NCBI RefSeq assembly: GCF_002005205.3
Contig: NZ_CP019702.2
Location: forward strand, 2,212,590-2,276,589
Reading direction: 5' to 3'
From: Rhizobium rhizogenes
GTDB lineage: Bacteria > Pseudomonadota > Alphaproteobacteria > Rhizobiales > Rhizobiaceae
DNA: 64,000 nucleotides
Below are positions 54,563 to 63,220 of this stretch, one piece after another (within the stretch, counting starts at the first letter, position 1; each line of letters begins with the position of its first letter). The notes under the pieces are model-generated. The model did not search any database. It saw nothing but the letters and a program-made list of their open reading frames with translations, and was not told the DNA's origin. The translations under genes were made by a program, and so were the position numbers.

Positions 54563-55626
54563 TGGCATTCTCCAATCCGCTTGACGACGACATCCGTCGT
54601 CGGTTGCGGCATGTCGTTGTCGCCCTCGTAGACTTCGTTGTAGGAGATCTGACCGCTGAAGCTTTCGCCGTCGTTCTCTGGCTGAAGATACATGCCCCAG
54701 GATGTCCCGATGCCGCCGTGGTCGCATTGCGCGTTCATCTGCACACCGCTCTCGTAAAAGCGAACTTTGTCGATCAAGACGCATTTGACACCCGAAGGCT
54801 TGGGCATGAGCGGCAGCGTTTCGGCGGTCATCTCGCCCGTGACGCAGATGTCGCGCGAGGTTTCCACGACCTTCATCTCGGTATCGGTGCGTTGCAGCGT
54901 TTTCCAGGTGAAGCGCCAGAGACCGCCCCATTCCGGCCGCTCCACCGGCGCCGCCTCGGCACGCGAGCCTCCGTCGTTCCGTGGTGAGGAAATATCCGCC
55001 GTCTCCAGCGCCAACCGGCGGGAGAACCACGCCCCCAATATGTTGAAGTCGTTGAATGTGAGGTGATAGGGCTTGAGTACCTCATCCTGCTGCGCCAGAG
55101 CCGTGCCCGCGACGGAAGCTTTGCGGCCGTAATAGACCTGGATTTCCCGGAATTTTTCCTCCGGCATCGGCTCGGTTTCCCGGAGCGCCGCCTGATTGAG
55201 CACGGACGCTGCGACATCCCGGCCGAATGCCGCATAGGTGCCCTGTGCCGTCTCGGCGAAGTAGGCGCCGTACATCTCTATCATTGTGAAGGTGGGGTCC
55301 TGCTTCATCCGCTCGCCAAAGGCTGTGCCCGCGGCTTCGAAACTGCCTTTGTCCGTCCCGAATTTGCTGAAGATCGCCCCGTGATCTCCATCGGGATCGA
55401 GAAACATGGCGTAAACGATATGGCCATAGGTCCGGAAATCCAGGCCGTTGACGGGTTCGAGCATTTTCTTATCGAAACCTTCGCGGCTGGCGGCGATTGC
55501 CGGCAATAAGGTCGGCGAAGGATTTTCAATCGCCGTCGCCGTGGCTTGCGCCCATCCGGACGATGGCATCGAGATGGCAACCATGAGCGCCAGCATCGCA
55601 AAACCGGCAAACGACAGACGTGGCAT
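54559..55626 (-). CDS. Secreted protein with DUF3617-like C-terminal half
   Basis: 355 residues from ATG 55626 (GAGGAA 8 bases upstream). Signal peptide (FAGFAMLALMVAISMPSSGWA-QA). N-terminal half is helical and unrecognised; C-terminal half (EWGGLWRFTWKTLQ, DICVTGEMTAETLP, VRFYESGVQMNAQCDHGG) echoes the adjacent DUF3617-like protein, suggesting related binding domains. The two genes are coupled by ATGA. Three 19-bp repeats lie just upstream. Confidence 0.75.
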   Translation of the reverse strand: MPRLSFAGFAMLALMVAISMPSSGWAQATATAIENPSPTLLPAIAASREGFDKKMLEPVNGLDFRTYGHIVYAMFLDPDGDHGAIFSKFGTDKGSFEAAGTAFGERMKQDPTFTMIEMYGAYFAETAQGTYAAFGRDVAASVLNQAALRETEPMPEEKFREIQVYYGRKASVAGTALAQQDEVLKPYHLTFNDFNILGAWFSRRLALETADISSPRNDGGSRAEAAPVERPEWGGLWRFTWKTLQRTDTEMKVVETSRDICVTGEMTAETLPLMPKPSGVKCVLIDKVRFYESGVQMNAQCDHGGIGTSWGMYLQPENDGESFSGQISYNEVYEGDNDMPQPTTDVVVKRIGECQ

Positions 55627-55642
55627 GGTGTTATTCCTCATT

Positions 55643-55699
55643 GAAGAGTACGAAGGATGGGGAAGAGCACGAAAGATGGGGAAGAGCACGAAGGATGGG
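55643..55699 (-). repeat. Three tandem 19-bp repeats upstream of the secreted gene pair
   Basis: Plus-strand unit GAAGAGCACGAAGGATGGG, copies at 55643-55661 (one change), 55662-55680 (one change) and 55681-55699. They lie 17 bases upstream of the start codon at 55626, in the 5' leader or promoter. Confidence 0.85.
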
Positions 55700-56107
55700 A
55701 GAAAGACTTCCTGCCTGCGGTTTCACTTTTGCAGCGCTCGATCGGTGTGCTTCGCATGTCTACCTCAGGCCCCGTTCTGCTCATCGATTCCTGCCAGACC
55801 CGTTCCGATGAATCAAGGCGGTTGTGCTTCCCGCCGCACATCGTAGTGACAGCCCAGGACAAAGCCGCCTTTGTGTGCTGAGCTTGGCGTGCGCAACGCA
55901 ATGCAAAAGTCGGCTGTGGGGCAAACTGTTCAAGCAGGAATCCGGGCGGAGAGGGGCGCGCGACGCCAGACAACAGAATGCGAAAGGCAGTCATCGAGGA
56001 GAGCCATGGCCCCAAGGGAGCTGTTTCCCTTGCTGCTCGGCGATTTGGGTCGAGGGCCGGATTGTGCCAATTGTCGAGATTGCGACTGGCGCAAAAAACT
56101 CCATTCT
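55700..56107. other. Gene-free interval
   Basis: 408 bases with no supported gene; it must contain the promoter of the secreted pair. No repeats beyond the tandem array. Confidence 0.45.
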
Positions 56108-57013
56108 CTATGAATCAAATTCCCCCTCCACCGTGAACAAATTATCAGCCATGAAGTCCACGAAGACACGAATCTTCGGTGACAGATATCGGCTCGTCGG
56201 CCAAAGAACACGGAAGATACCCGCCTCTGCCGTGAAGCCGTCGAGTATCGATACCAGCTTGCCCTCTTGTATCTGTTGAGCCACTGCGAAATGGGGCAAG
56301 CAGGTTATGCCAAAACCGTTCTCGGCAAGGTGGATGAGTGGTTCAAGTGTGCTGGCCACCGTCGTTGTTGGCAGCGTGATACGCAGGTCCTTGCCGTCTC
56401 TGGCCAGCGGCCATGGCTCCAGTTTGCCCGAATTGGCATAGCGGTGATGCATGCAGCGGTGGTGTCGCAGGTCTTCCGGCGCCAGCGGCACGCCTTCTTT
56501 TTCCAGATATCCGGGCGAGGCGACTATCCGATGCCTGAAGGAGCCAAGTTTGCGGCTCATCAGCCGCGTGTCACGCATGTCACCGGTGCGGACAACGGCA
56601 TCGAAACCTTCTTCGATCACGTCAACCAGGCGGTCGGTGAAATCGAGGTCCAGGGTGATTTCGGGGTAAGCCTTCATGAACGCCGATATCGCCGGCATCA
56701 GCAGCATTCCTGTCAGCGGAAAACTCACGCGCAAGAGGCCATGGGGCTTGCTGCGGGACCGTGAAAGCTGCGCCTGTGCCACATCCAGTTCAGACAGAAT
56801 ACGTCGGCAGGTATCGAGAAAAAAGCTGCCTTCCTCCGTCAGCGTCATGCTGCGCGTCGAGCGATGGAAAAGACGCACCCCCATCTCCTGCTCAAGACGC
56901 GCGATTGCCTTGCCAACCGCAGAACTGGAGAGACCCAGTCGCTGAGAGGCCGCGACAAAGCTGCCGCCTTCTGCCGCCTGAACGAAAATACCCAGCGTAC
57001 CAAGCTTGTCCAT
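56108..57013 (-). CDS. LysR-family transcriptional regulator
   Basis: 301 residues from ATG 57013 (AGGGA spaced 6 bases); ATG 57019 adds two residues. Winged helix in the first 65 residues (VQAAEGGSFVAASQRLGLSSSAVGKAIARLEQEMGVRLFHRSTRSMTLTEEG), then a LysR substrate-binding domain (LLRVSFPLTGMLLMPAI; VVRTGDMRDTRLMSRKLG). CrgA/DsdC-like group. It is divergent from the monooxygenase-MFS pair, its likely target. Confidence 0.92.
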   Translation of the reverse strand: MDKLGTLGIFVQAAEGGSFVAASQRLGLSSSAVGKAIARLEQEMGVRLFHRSTRSMTLTEEGSFFLDTCRRILSELDVAQAQLSRSRSKPHGLLRVSFPLTGMLLMPAISAFMKAYPEITLDLDFTDRLVDVIEEGFDAVVRTGDMRDTRLMSRKLGSFRHRIVASPGYLEKEGVPLAPEDLRHHRCMHHRYANSGKLEPWPLARDGKDLRITLPTTTVASTLEPLIHLAENGFGITCLPHFAVAQQIQEGKLVSILDGFTAEAGIFRVLWPTSRYLSPKIRVFVDFMADNLFTVEGEFDS

Positions 57014-57137
57014 GTCCATCCCTATTAAGGAATAATTTTCCGCTCTTATCGGAATACCAGACCATTTATCGCGTATCGCGCAGCCGATATCCAGCCTGTC
57101 ACGGCAGCCAATGCCGATTTTCATCAGAGGAAGACAC

Positions 57138-57494
57138 ATGGATACGAAGTTCGCCGCCGGATTTGCCGCCTCTCCGGAGCCAACCACTTTTATCGTCAAC
57201 GTCATTCATGCCCATCCGGGCAAGCAGGATGAAGCGTTTCAAATCATTCAGGACGTGGTCCATTACGTGGCGGAGAGAAAGCCGGGGTTTCTCTGGAGCA
57301 ATCTCGCCAAGAGCACTGACGGTCTGACCGTGGTCAACATTGAAGCCATTCAGGGTGCAGGCAACGTAGACGAGTTCTTTTCCGATCCGGTTTTCGTTGA
57401 AAAATTCCGTAAGCTGGACACTGTCTCAACCAGCGAATTCCATACATATAGCGTCGGCGGTCTGGTTTTGCCCAAACTCGGACAGACGGGTTGA
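57138..57494 (+). CDS. Antibiotic-biosynthesis-monooxygenase (ABM) domain protein
   Basis: 118 residues from ATG 57138 with AGAGGAAG 6 bases upstream. A dimeric ferredoxin-like alpha/beta barrel: TTFIVNVIHAHPGKQDEAFQIIQDV, KPGFLWSNLAKSTDGLTVVNIE, FFSDPVFVEKFRKL. Family members act on quinones or bind small ligands. The MFS gene begins within a few bases of its stop. Confidence 0.82.
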   Translation: MDTKFAAGFAASPEPTTFIVNVIHAHPGKQDEAFQIIQDVVHYVAERKPGFLWSNLAKSTDGLTVVNIEAIQGAGNVDEFFSDPVFVEKFRKLDTVSTSEFHTYSVGGLVLPKLGQTG

Positions 57495-57499
57495 GCACC

Positions 57500-58711
57500 A
57501 TGGCCCATTCGACCCCGGACGGCTGCAATGCGAGCGAAAGGGTGGACGATGCTCGCTTGCCGATGTCGGCCCTGCTTGCCCTTGCCATGGCTGGTTTCAT
57601 CACCATCCTGACAGAGGCCCTGCCAGCGGGGCTTCTCCCGCAAATGAGCGCGGAGCTGGGCGTCAGCCCCTCCGTTGCCGGCCAACTCATTACGGTATAC
57701 GCCATCGGCTCTCTGGTGGCGGCCATTCCGCTGACCGCGGCTACCCAGCATTTCCCGCGCAAGCCGCTTCTCCTTTGCGCCATCGCGGGTTTCGCGGTGG
57801 TCAACACCATGACGGCGATCACCGGAAGCTTCGCTATCATGCTCCTAGCACGTTTCTTTGCAGGGGTTTGCGCGGGGCTGCTGTGGGCGATGATCGCCGG
57901 ATATGCAGCGCGCATGGTTTCAGACCAGCAAAAAGGGCGCGCCATCGCGGTTGCGATGGTGGGTACGCCGCTGGCCTTGTCTCTGGGTATTCCGGCGGGA
58001 ACCCTGATAGGGTCTGTCATCGGATGGCGAAGTACATTTTTGCTGATGACCGCGCTCACCGCGGTTCTGATGGGGTGGGTCCGGGCAAAGGTGCCCGGCT
58101 ATCCGGGCACGACGATCAATGGCCGGTCTTCCATCAGGGGCACTTTGGCAATCGGTGGAATCAAATCGGTGCTGATGGTTACCCTGCTGTTCGTCCTCGC
58201 CCACAATATTCTTTATACCTATATCGCCCCACTTGTGGTTCCTGCGGGGTTAGACGGGAAACTCGATGTTGTTCTGCTGATGTTTGGGCTAACGGCAATC
58301 GCAGGGATCGGTATTGTCGGTTATCTGGTTGGCCGGTGGCTGCGAGCGCTGGTACTTGCAAGCATCATGCTGTTCGCGGCGTCCGCATTCATGCTTGGCA
58401 TCGGCGGCGAGGTCCCCGCGCTGTTCTGGCTCGCAACGGGCGTGTGGGGATTGGCGTTCGGAGGTGCCGCCACCCTGTTTCAGACGGCAGCCGCCAATAC
58501 CTCGGGGCAGGCTTCTGATGTAGCGCAGTCCATGATCGTCACAGCCTGGAATTTGGCGATTGCGGGTGGAGGCATCGTCGGTGGCCTGTTGCTCGAACAC
58601 GCCGGCACCGGCTGGCTCTCCTGGTCGGTTCTGGCATTGTTGTTGCTGGCCTATGGCATCGCTTTTTTGGCAAGAGACAGGGCCTTTCCGCCAAACCACC
58701 CAGCTTTGTGA
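57500..58711 (+). CDS. MFS transporter (DHA1 drug/arabinose efflux type)
   Basis: 403 residues from ATG 57500; a TTG at 57491 overlapping the previous stop is an alternative. Twelve hydrophobic helices. GLLPQMSAELGVSPSVAGQLITVYAIG and the first-loop FPRKPLLLCA, then LARFFAGVCAGLLWAMIAGYAARM, are typical of AraJ/YdhP-like exporters. Presumably effluxes the compound sensed by the divergent LysR regulator. Confidence 0.92.
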   Translation: MAHSTPDGCNASERVDDARLPMSALLALAMAGFITILTEALPAGLLPQMSAELGVSPSVAGQLITVYAIGSLVAAIPLTAATQHFPRKPLLLCAIAGFAVVNTMTAITGSFAIMLLARFFAGVCAGLLWAMIAGYAARMVSDQQKGRAIAVAMVGTPLALSLGIPAGTLIGSVIGWRSTFLLMTALTAVLMGWVRAKVPGYPGTTINGRSSIRGTLAIGGIKSVLMVTLLFVLAHNILYTYIAPLVVPAGLDGKLDVVLLMFGLTAIAGIGIVGYLVGRWLRALVLASIMLFAASAFMLGIGGEVPALFWLATGVWGLAFGGAATLFQTAAANTSGQASDVAQSMIVTAWNLAIAGGGIVGGLLLEHAGTGWLSWSVLALLLLAYGIAFLARDRAFPPNHPAL

Positions 58712-59026
58712 TGTCTGCTTCGGGTCGAAAATTGACATTCACGAACGTTTTGAAGGATGGCCGCTATTGGCGCTTTTGCGTTATGGAGCCATTCGACCCG
58801 CTGCGACCATAAGGTAACGGTCATCCACTGCTCTGTATCTTCCGAGAGCTACCGACGCAGCGCGGCAGCCAGAATCAATATGCGAATGGGCAGCGTTCCG
58901 CGCATCGCCTTTCCGCATCGAGGATGTTCACATGATCAGATTGAGCCGGACCGGATAGTCAGTGAGCGAAAGCAGGATGCGGACATGGCGGTCTGCTGCC
59001 ATGTCCGCCCGTCGCCACACCGATAA
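58712..59026. other. Intergenic region with a repeat-like relic
   Basis: 315 bases. The segment starting GATGTCTGCTTCGGGTCGAA (about 58709-58820) resembles a short dispersed relic I associate with intergenic regions of many alphaproteobacteria; this is from memory and unverified. No gene supported. Confidence 0.3.
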
Positions 59027-59386
59027 TCACTCTTCAAAGCCGCTCTGCTCGTGCGAGACCGCCTTGCAGGTCCCACTGTCCTTCTCGCCAACCATGCGCT
59101 TGTCACGAATGACTGAACCCTTGGCGATGTCGATCTCCCATGCCACCGATCCTTCATTCAGGCTCGCTTTCCCGCCGGCAAAGGTGCCTTTTTCCATTCT
59201 CTGACTTCCAGAAGCGGGGACATAAACTCCAAATGTCCCGGCGGCTTCGTCGAGAGCGAAATTGAACACCTGAGGGGTTCCCTTCGAAGTTGCGAATTCA
59301 CAGCTGAGATATGTCGGTGCGGCAAAGGCGGCGGAGCCTGAAAAAAGGACGGCGGCGGCAAATCCGGTTCCTGAGATGACTTTCAA
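59027..59386 (-). CDS. Small secreted protein
   Basis: 119 residues from TTG 59386, chosen because GAGGATCAGGAA precedes it and the signal peptide starts at once (KVISGTGFAAAVLFSGSAAFA-AP). Mature part has two cysteines (LSCEFA, SGTCKAV), a likely disulfide. Beta-strand-rich; no family recognised. Confidence 0.65.
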   Translation of the reverse strand: MKVISGTGFAAAVLFSGSAAFAAPTYLSCEFATSKGTPQVFNFALDEAAGTFGVYVPASGSQRMEKGTFAGGKASLNEGSVAWEIDIAKGSVIRDKRMVGEKDSGTCKAVSHEQSGFEE

Positions 59387-59738
59387 TTCCTGATCCTCAT
59401 TCGTGTCAGTCTTGACTGACTAAAAATATTTCGCCCGGTTGGCAAATTCACCTATACAGCGATTTGATCCCTGGAAGCACTATTATTCGTTGCAATAACG
59501 GGAGCGTTTCCGGAGCAGTTGGTGATACCTTATAAGGGTAACAGCCGCGTGCCTTTCCTGCCGCTCCGATTATTCCATGGGGTCGGCACGGAGATGGAAG
59601 GAGAAAGGCATCAATAGCGGTGACGGACGTGTCGTATCTAAGTGGCGCACGCGTTGCCGGAACGCTGTGATGAATATCGACAATATTTTCCGTGCTTTCT
59701 GTATTTGAAGAGAGCGAAAGGAAGAGGCCGTGCCGTGA
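59387..59738. other. Gene-free interval
   Basis: 352 bases without a convincing frame or structure, leading into the ParD remnant. Confidence 0.4.
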
Positions 59739-59912
59739 GGTAGCATTTACGTCAAAGTCAGTGGAGCGCTGCAAGACTATATCCAGCAGCAGATTGGTGA
59801 CGACGGTTTTTATGAGAATGCGAGCGAGTATATTCGAGCGTTTATCCGGCGTGACTTGCAAGCACGCGACAAGGCATGGGATGCCCTGCAAAATGAACTG
59901 GCTCCCGCCTGC
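59739..59912 (+). pseudogene. Decayed ParD/RHH antitoxin gene
   Basis: An open frame encodes YVKVSGALQDYIQQQIGDD, then GFYENASEYIRAFIRRDLQ and ARDKAWDALQNELAPA, a classic ParD ribbon-helix-helix antitoxin. A TGA (59736-59738) lies immediately upstream and no start codon fits. After ELAPA the family's continuation (LRTDD-like) appears only in another frame, so one base seems lost near 59909. No intact ParE toxin frame follows. Confidence 0.7.
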
Positions 59913-60127
59913 GCACGGATGATAGAGCGTTGTAGCACCTCTGCGACAACAATCTGCTTTGGCGGGGTCGTCCCCAAGACTTGCCGTTCCCGGCGACATC
60001 GAGCGTGAAGCGGATTTTAGCCGGTATGAACATATCATTACCTGTTTTCCGAACGCTTGATAACACCGGTCCAAGGTATTGCTTGACGATCTGTTTTACT
60101 GCAATTGCTCCAGCTATTGTCCTGCTA
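59913..60127. other. Decayed sequence after the ParD remnant
   Basis: 215 bases that would hold the antitoxin tail and any toxin gene; frames are broken and no product is recognised. Confidence 0.35.
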
Positions 60128-61351
60128 TCAAAGCCGCAACAGACGCATGTCACCTATGAAGGATTCAAGGGTTTGTAGATGTGGCTGAACAGATTCGGGA
60201 AATTTTTCAATTATTGGTTTTGGCACGACCAGCGTAACCTTCGCATCGATCATCTCTCTAAATTGAGTTTCTGATATTCCTTCTTGCAGTGTAAGCAGGT
60301 GCTTATGTTCCACGCGGTTGGCCTCGTTGAGGATCTGACGCCAGCGATCCTTCATGGTCGTCTTCACCGCCAGCATTCTAAGTTTTTCTGAAGGGAAATT
60401 TATATCCTTGTAGGCAGCCTCGGAAGGGAAAAGAAAGTCTGGAGATTTACCCGATTCAGATTCGGGCTGATGCGAAAAGTCAGTTCCCTCAACGAGCTTT
60501 TCTTCCATGAAAATTTCGCGGGCGTGGAGCTCTAGTGATCTTCCGGCGCGGGATTTCCTGCGTTGGAGTATTGTCTGTGCTCGAGAGATGAAGCCATCGA
60601 TATCGGTGAAGCCAGCTTTTATAAGCGGCATCTCGACTGCTTCCTCTACACTACGGAATATCTCGTATTCGCAGGCGCGTCGCTTCATAAGCCGCAGATC
60701 AGGCATCAGGTTGCCATGCGACTGGAGTTCGGCAGCCTTGGTGATGATTTCGACCCCGCTGGGGAATTTCGTGAGCCAGGCGGCGGGAATTTCGTTCGGC
60801 GTCAGCCAACAACTGGCGCGGACAGTGGTCGCGAACAGGCTGGCCAGGATTGTGCCGCCCACAGGCTGGACTATCGACTTACCCGGTTCGATGGGGCCGA
60901 TGCGGTTCTCGATGAGGTCTTCTTCTGTCTCATGTCGGCAAACCCAGACGTGGCATTCTGGTGTGACATCTGGCCCAACAGAGAAAGCGAATATAGTCAA
61001 CGCGCCCGTGCTCTCGGGATCCAGCAGCGCCGATTCGCCACCGCCCCAATTCGTCAGTCGTGTTTCATCGCGACCGTTCGGTTGTTTCTTATGACGCTTG
61101 CTGTTGTAATAAACTGCGCGGATCTGCCGGGCGTCGGCATGGCTGTCAATGTAGACATCGAACCAAAGATCGGGGTTTTTTACGTCAATACGTGCGAGAC
61201 CTGGAAGTACTTCGAACAGCAATTCTTTCGGAATATACGGACCCGCCTGGTGTGTTTTATTGGCAAGTGTATCATTTCCGCTCAATCGCTTGACGTACCA
61301 TATGTAATTCGGCCCGCTATACTCGCTGAGCCAATCACCCAGTTCCATCAT
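60128..61351 (-). CDS. EcoRII-family type II restriction endonuclease
   Basis: 407 residues, close to EcoRII (about 400). N-terminal ~180 residues are the likely DNA-binding effector domain. The C-terminal catalytic core has SPDFLFPSEAAY and VKTTMKDRWRQILNEANRV, then HLLTLQEGISETQFREM and VTLVVPKPIIEKFPE, matching the EcoRII nuclease fold by eye. Expected to cut CCWGG DNA lacking the partner methyl mark. ATG directly follows the vsr stop (TAA then ATG), last gene of the R-M operon. Confidence 0.85.
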   Translation of the reverse strand: MMELGDWLSEYSGPNYIWYVKRLSGNDTLANKTHQAGPYIPKELLFEVLPGLARIDVKNPDLWFDVYIDSHADARQIRAVYYNSKRHKKQPNGRDETRLTNWGGGESALLDPESTGALTIFAFSVGPDVTPECHVWVCRHETEEDLIENRIGPIEPGKSIVQPVGGTILASLFATTVRASCWLTPNEIPAAWLTKFPSGVEIITKAAELQSHGNLMPDLRLMKRRACEYEIFRSVEEAVEMPLIKAGFTDIDGFISRAQTILQRRKSRAGRSLELHAREIFMEEKLVEGTDFSHQPESESGKSPDFLFPSEAAYKDINFPSEKLRMLAVKTTMKDRWRQILNEANRVEHKHLLTLQEGISETQFREMIDAKVTLVVPKPIIEKFPESVQPHLQTLESFIGDMRLLRL

Positions 61352-61822
61352 TTATTGCGTCCCCCGTATCTCACATCTGATCTCTTCTCCACGGAGCCAT
61401 TCGGCTGTCCGCGCAAGAGTCTCTTCCAGCCCGATACGCCCTGGTCCCCGAAAAGCGCATTCCCAAATCTCCAGTCGACGTAAACCGGCGTCGGCCAGTA
61501 GCTCGTTGACGCGCGCATCTCTGATGCGATTCGTATCGATCTTGGTTTTCCAGAAGTCTTGCCTGGTACCAGGTATTTTGAAAAGAGAGCAGTTGTGCCC
61601 GTGCCAAAAACAACCGTGGATAAATATGGCGGCGCCATATTTTGGCAGCCATAGGTCTGGCTTACCAGGAATCTCTTTTGGGTGCAGCCTGTAGCGAAAA
61701 CCCAGCGCATGCAGGCCTTTTCGTATGACCAATTCGGGCTTTGTATTTTTGCTCCTGATACCCGACATCATTCGACTACGAGTTGCGCTATCGACCACAT
61801 CAGTCATGGCAAAACAACGCAT
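61352..61822 (-). CDS. vsr: Very short patch repair endonuclease Vsr
   Basis: 156 residues from ATG 61822 (AAGAGG about 10 bases upstream); ATG 61807 (MTDVVDSATRS) lacks a ribosome site. Motifs: TRSRMMSGIRSKNTKPE, GFRYRLHPKEIPGKPDLWLP (catalytic Asp), FIHGCFWHGHNC and FWKTKIDTNRIRDARV. Nicks T:G mismatches produced by deamination of 5-methylcytosine, which fits the Dcm-like partner. Confidence 0.93.
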   Translation of the reverse strand: MRCFAMTDVVDSATRSRMMSGIRSKNTKPELVIRKGLHALGFRYRLHPKEIPGKPDLWLPKYGAAIFIHGCFWHGHNCSLFKIPGTRQDFWKTKIDTNRIRDARVNELLADAGLRRLEIWECAFRGPGRIGLEETLARTAEWLRGEEIRCEIRGTQ

Positions 61823-61911
61823 CGTAGGCGGCCTCTTGGGAGGGGCGACCAAAGAAGTTAGTCAGGCGATTGACCTTATGGTCCAAGGTGCGCCATTTGG
61901 GGAGGTGAGTA

Positions 61912-63180
61912 TCAGGCACTGAGCTTCATTCGCCCATTTGCTGCGCAGGCCAACGCCTCCTCGATAAAGGGCAGCATATGGGTGGCTACGGCTTTCACAA
62001 CTGGCACGACGACGCTATTCCCGAACTGACGATATGCCTGGGTGTCACTCACCGGTATCACGAATTCGGCCTTGCCCGGTTCGTCAAAGCCCATGAGTCG
62101 TGCGCATTCCCGCGGTGTGAGTCTGCGCGGATTGAGGGTGGGACCGCGATCGATCAGGATCTCAGATCCGTCCTTGTAATAGCGCGCTGAAAGAGTACGG
62201 GCAACATCGCCTGGACCTACGAGACCATAACCAAATCCGTTTCCGGCGGCGGCGTGCTTCGCGGCGTAGTCGCGCAGATATCTCCATAGATGGTCTGTCA
62301 GGATGTATCGCTCTGAGACGTTACCAATGTTGCCCAGTGTATAATGTTTGTCTGGCCCCTCTGATCCGTCTTCCGGGTGCAGGATTGTCTTGAGCTTCGG
62401 CCCTGCGTACGAATCTGGCATGTCAAAATTTTTGAAGGAAAATTCGACACCAAGATCCCTGCGGAAGCCGACAATGAAAATCCTCTCCCGGTGCTGGGGA
62501 ACATATCCTTTCGCATCTATGACGCGGGCTTCCACGTCGTAACCGAGTTCTTCCTTTAACGTTTTCATGATCACTTCGAATGTGTGTCCCTTATCGTGAT
62601 TGACAAGGTTCTTCACGTTCTCAAGCAAAAAGGCCTTGGGTTGGTGATGTTTTATGATGCGTGCGACATCAAAGAAAAGAGTTCCCTGTGTCTCGTCTGC
62701 AAAGCCGTGGGCACGGCCTAAGGCGTTTTTCTTACTTACGCCGGCAATACTGAATGGCTGGCATGGGAATCCTGCCAGTAAAATGTCGTGTGCCGGGATG
62801 TCGGCGGCGTCGACTTTCGTGATATCACCTTCGACGTCATGATCGTCGCAGCGGTAATTCGCCTTGTAAGTTGCCTGTGAATATTTATCCCATTCTGACG
62901 TGAATACGCATTTCCCGCCGATGTGGTCGAACCCGCGGCGCAGTCCGCCGATGCCCGCAAAGAGGTCAATGAAGGTAAATGCTGGATTTTCGTTGACGAC
63001 CTGGGCGCGTGCGTTCAGAAGTCCATGCAGGACGGCTATGGCAGCTTGTCTTGGTTCCTGCTGTCCGCGTTCCCAGCGATACAACGTAGAGAGGCTGAAG
63101 CCCACGATGGGAGCCAGCTGTTCGAGACTAATTCCGACCTGTTGGCGTAGCCTTGAAAAGTCGGTGATCGAATCTTTCAT
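61912..63180 (-). CDS. DNA (cytosine-5) methyltransferase, EcoRII/Dcm-like, with N-terminal HTH
   Basis: 422 residues. A helix-turn-helix at 8-45 ([29 protein letters not shown]) precedes a 5mC methyltransferase: motif [16 protein letters not shown], motif [10 protein letters not shown] with catalytic C140, [18 protein letters not shown], and C-terminal [11 protein letters not shown] and [26 protein letters not shown] after motif IV is close to the Dcm/EcoRII type, predicting CCWGG. The HTH suggests self-repression. GAGGACAAC precedes the start. First gene of the operon. Confidence 0.92.
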   Translation of the reverse strand: MKDSITDFSRLRQQVGISLEQLAPIVGFSLSTLYRWERGQQEPRQAAIAVLHGLLNARAQVVNENPAFTFIDLFAGIGGLRRGFDHIGGKCVFTSEWDKYSQATYKANYRCDDHDVEGDITKVDAADIPAHDILLAGFPCQPFSIAGVSKKNALGRAHGFADETQGTLFFDVARIIKHHQPKAFLLENVKNLVNHDKGHTFEVIMKTLKEELGYDVEARVIDAKGYVPQHRERIFIVGFRRDLGVEFSFKNFDMPDSYAGPKLKTILHPEDGSEGPDKHYTLGNIGNVSERYILTDHLWRYLRDYAAKHAAAGNGFGYGLVGPGDVARTLSARYYKDGSEILIDRGPTLNPRRLTPRECARLMGFDEPGKAEFVIPVSDTQAYRQFGNSVVVPVVKAVATHMLPFIEEALACAANGRMKLSA

Positions 63181-63207
63181 GTTGTCCTCGCTGGGTATTT
63201 TTTTGCC

Positions 63208-63220
63208 ATCCTGCCAGGAT
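63208..63220. promoter_or_regulatory. Candidate self-operator of the methyltransferase
   Basis: ATCCTG-C-CAGGAT inverted repeat 28 bases upstream of the start codon. Methyltransferases with an N-terminal HTH (M.SsoII, M.EcoRII) repress their own promoter at short inverted repeats. Confidence 0.45.

Noticed and set aside
59448..60074. 208-codon minus-strand frame
   Set aside because: Antisense to the decayed ParD gene, with no motif or ribosome site.
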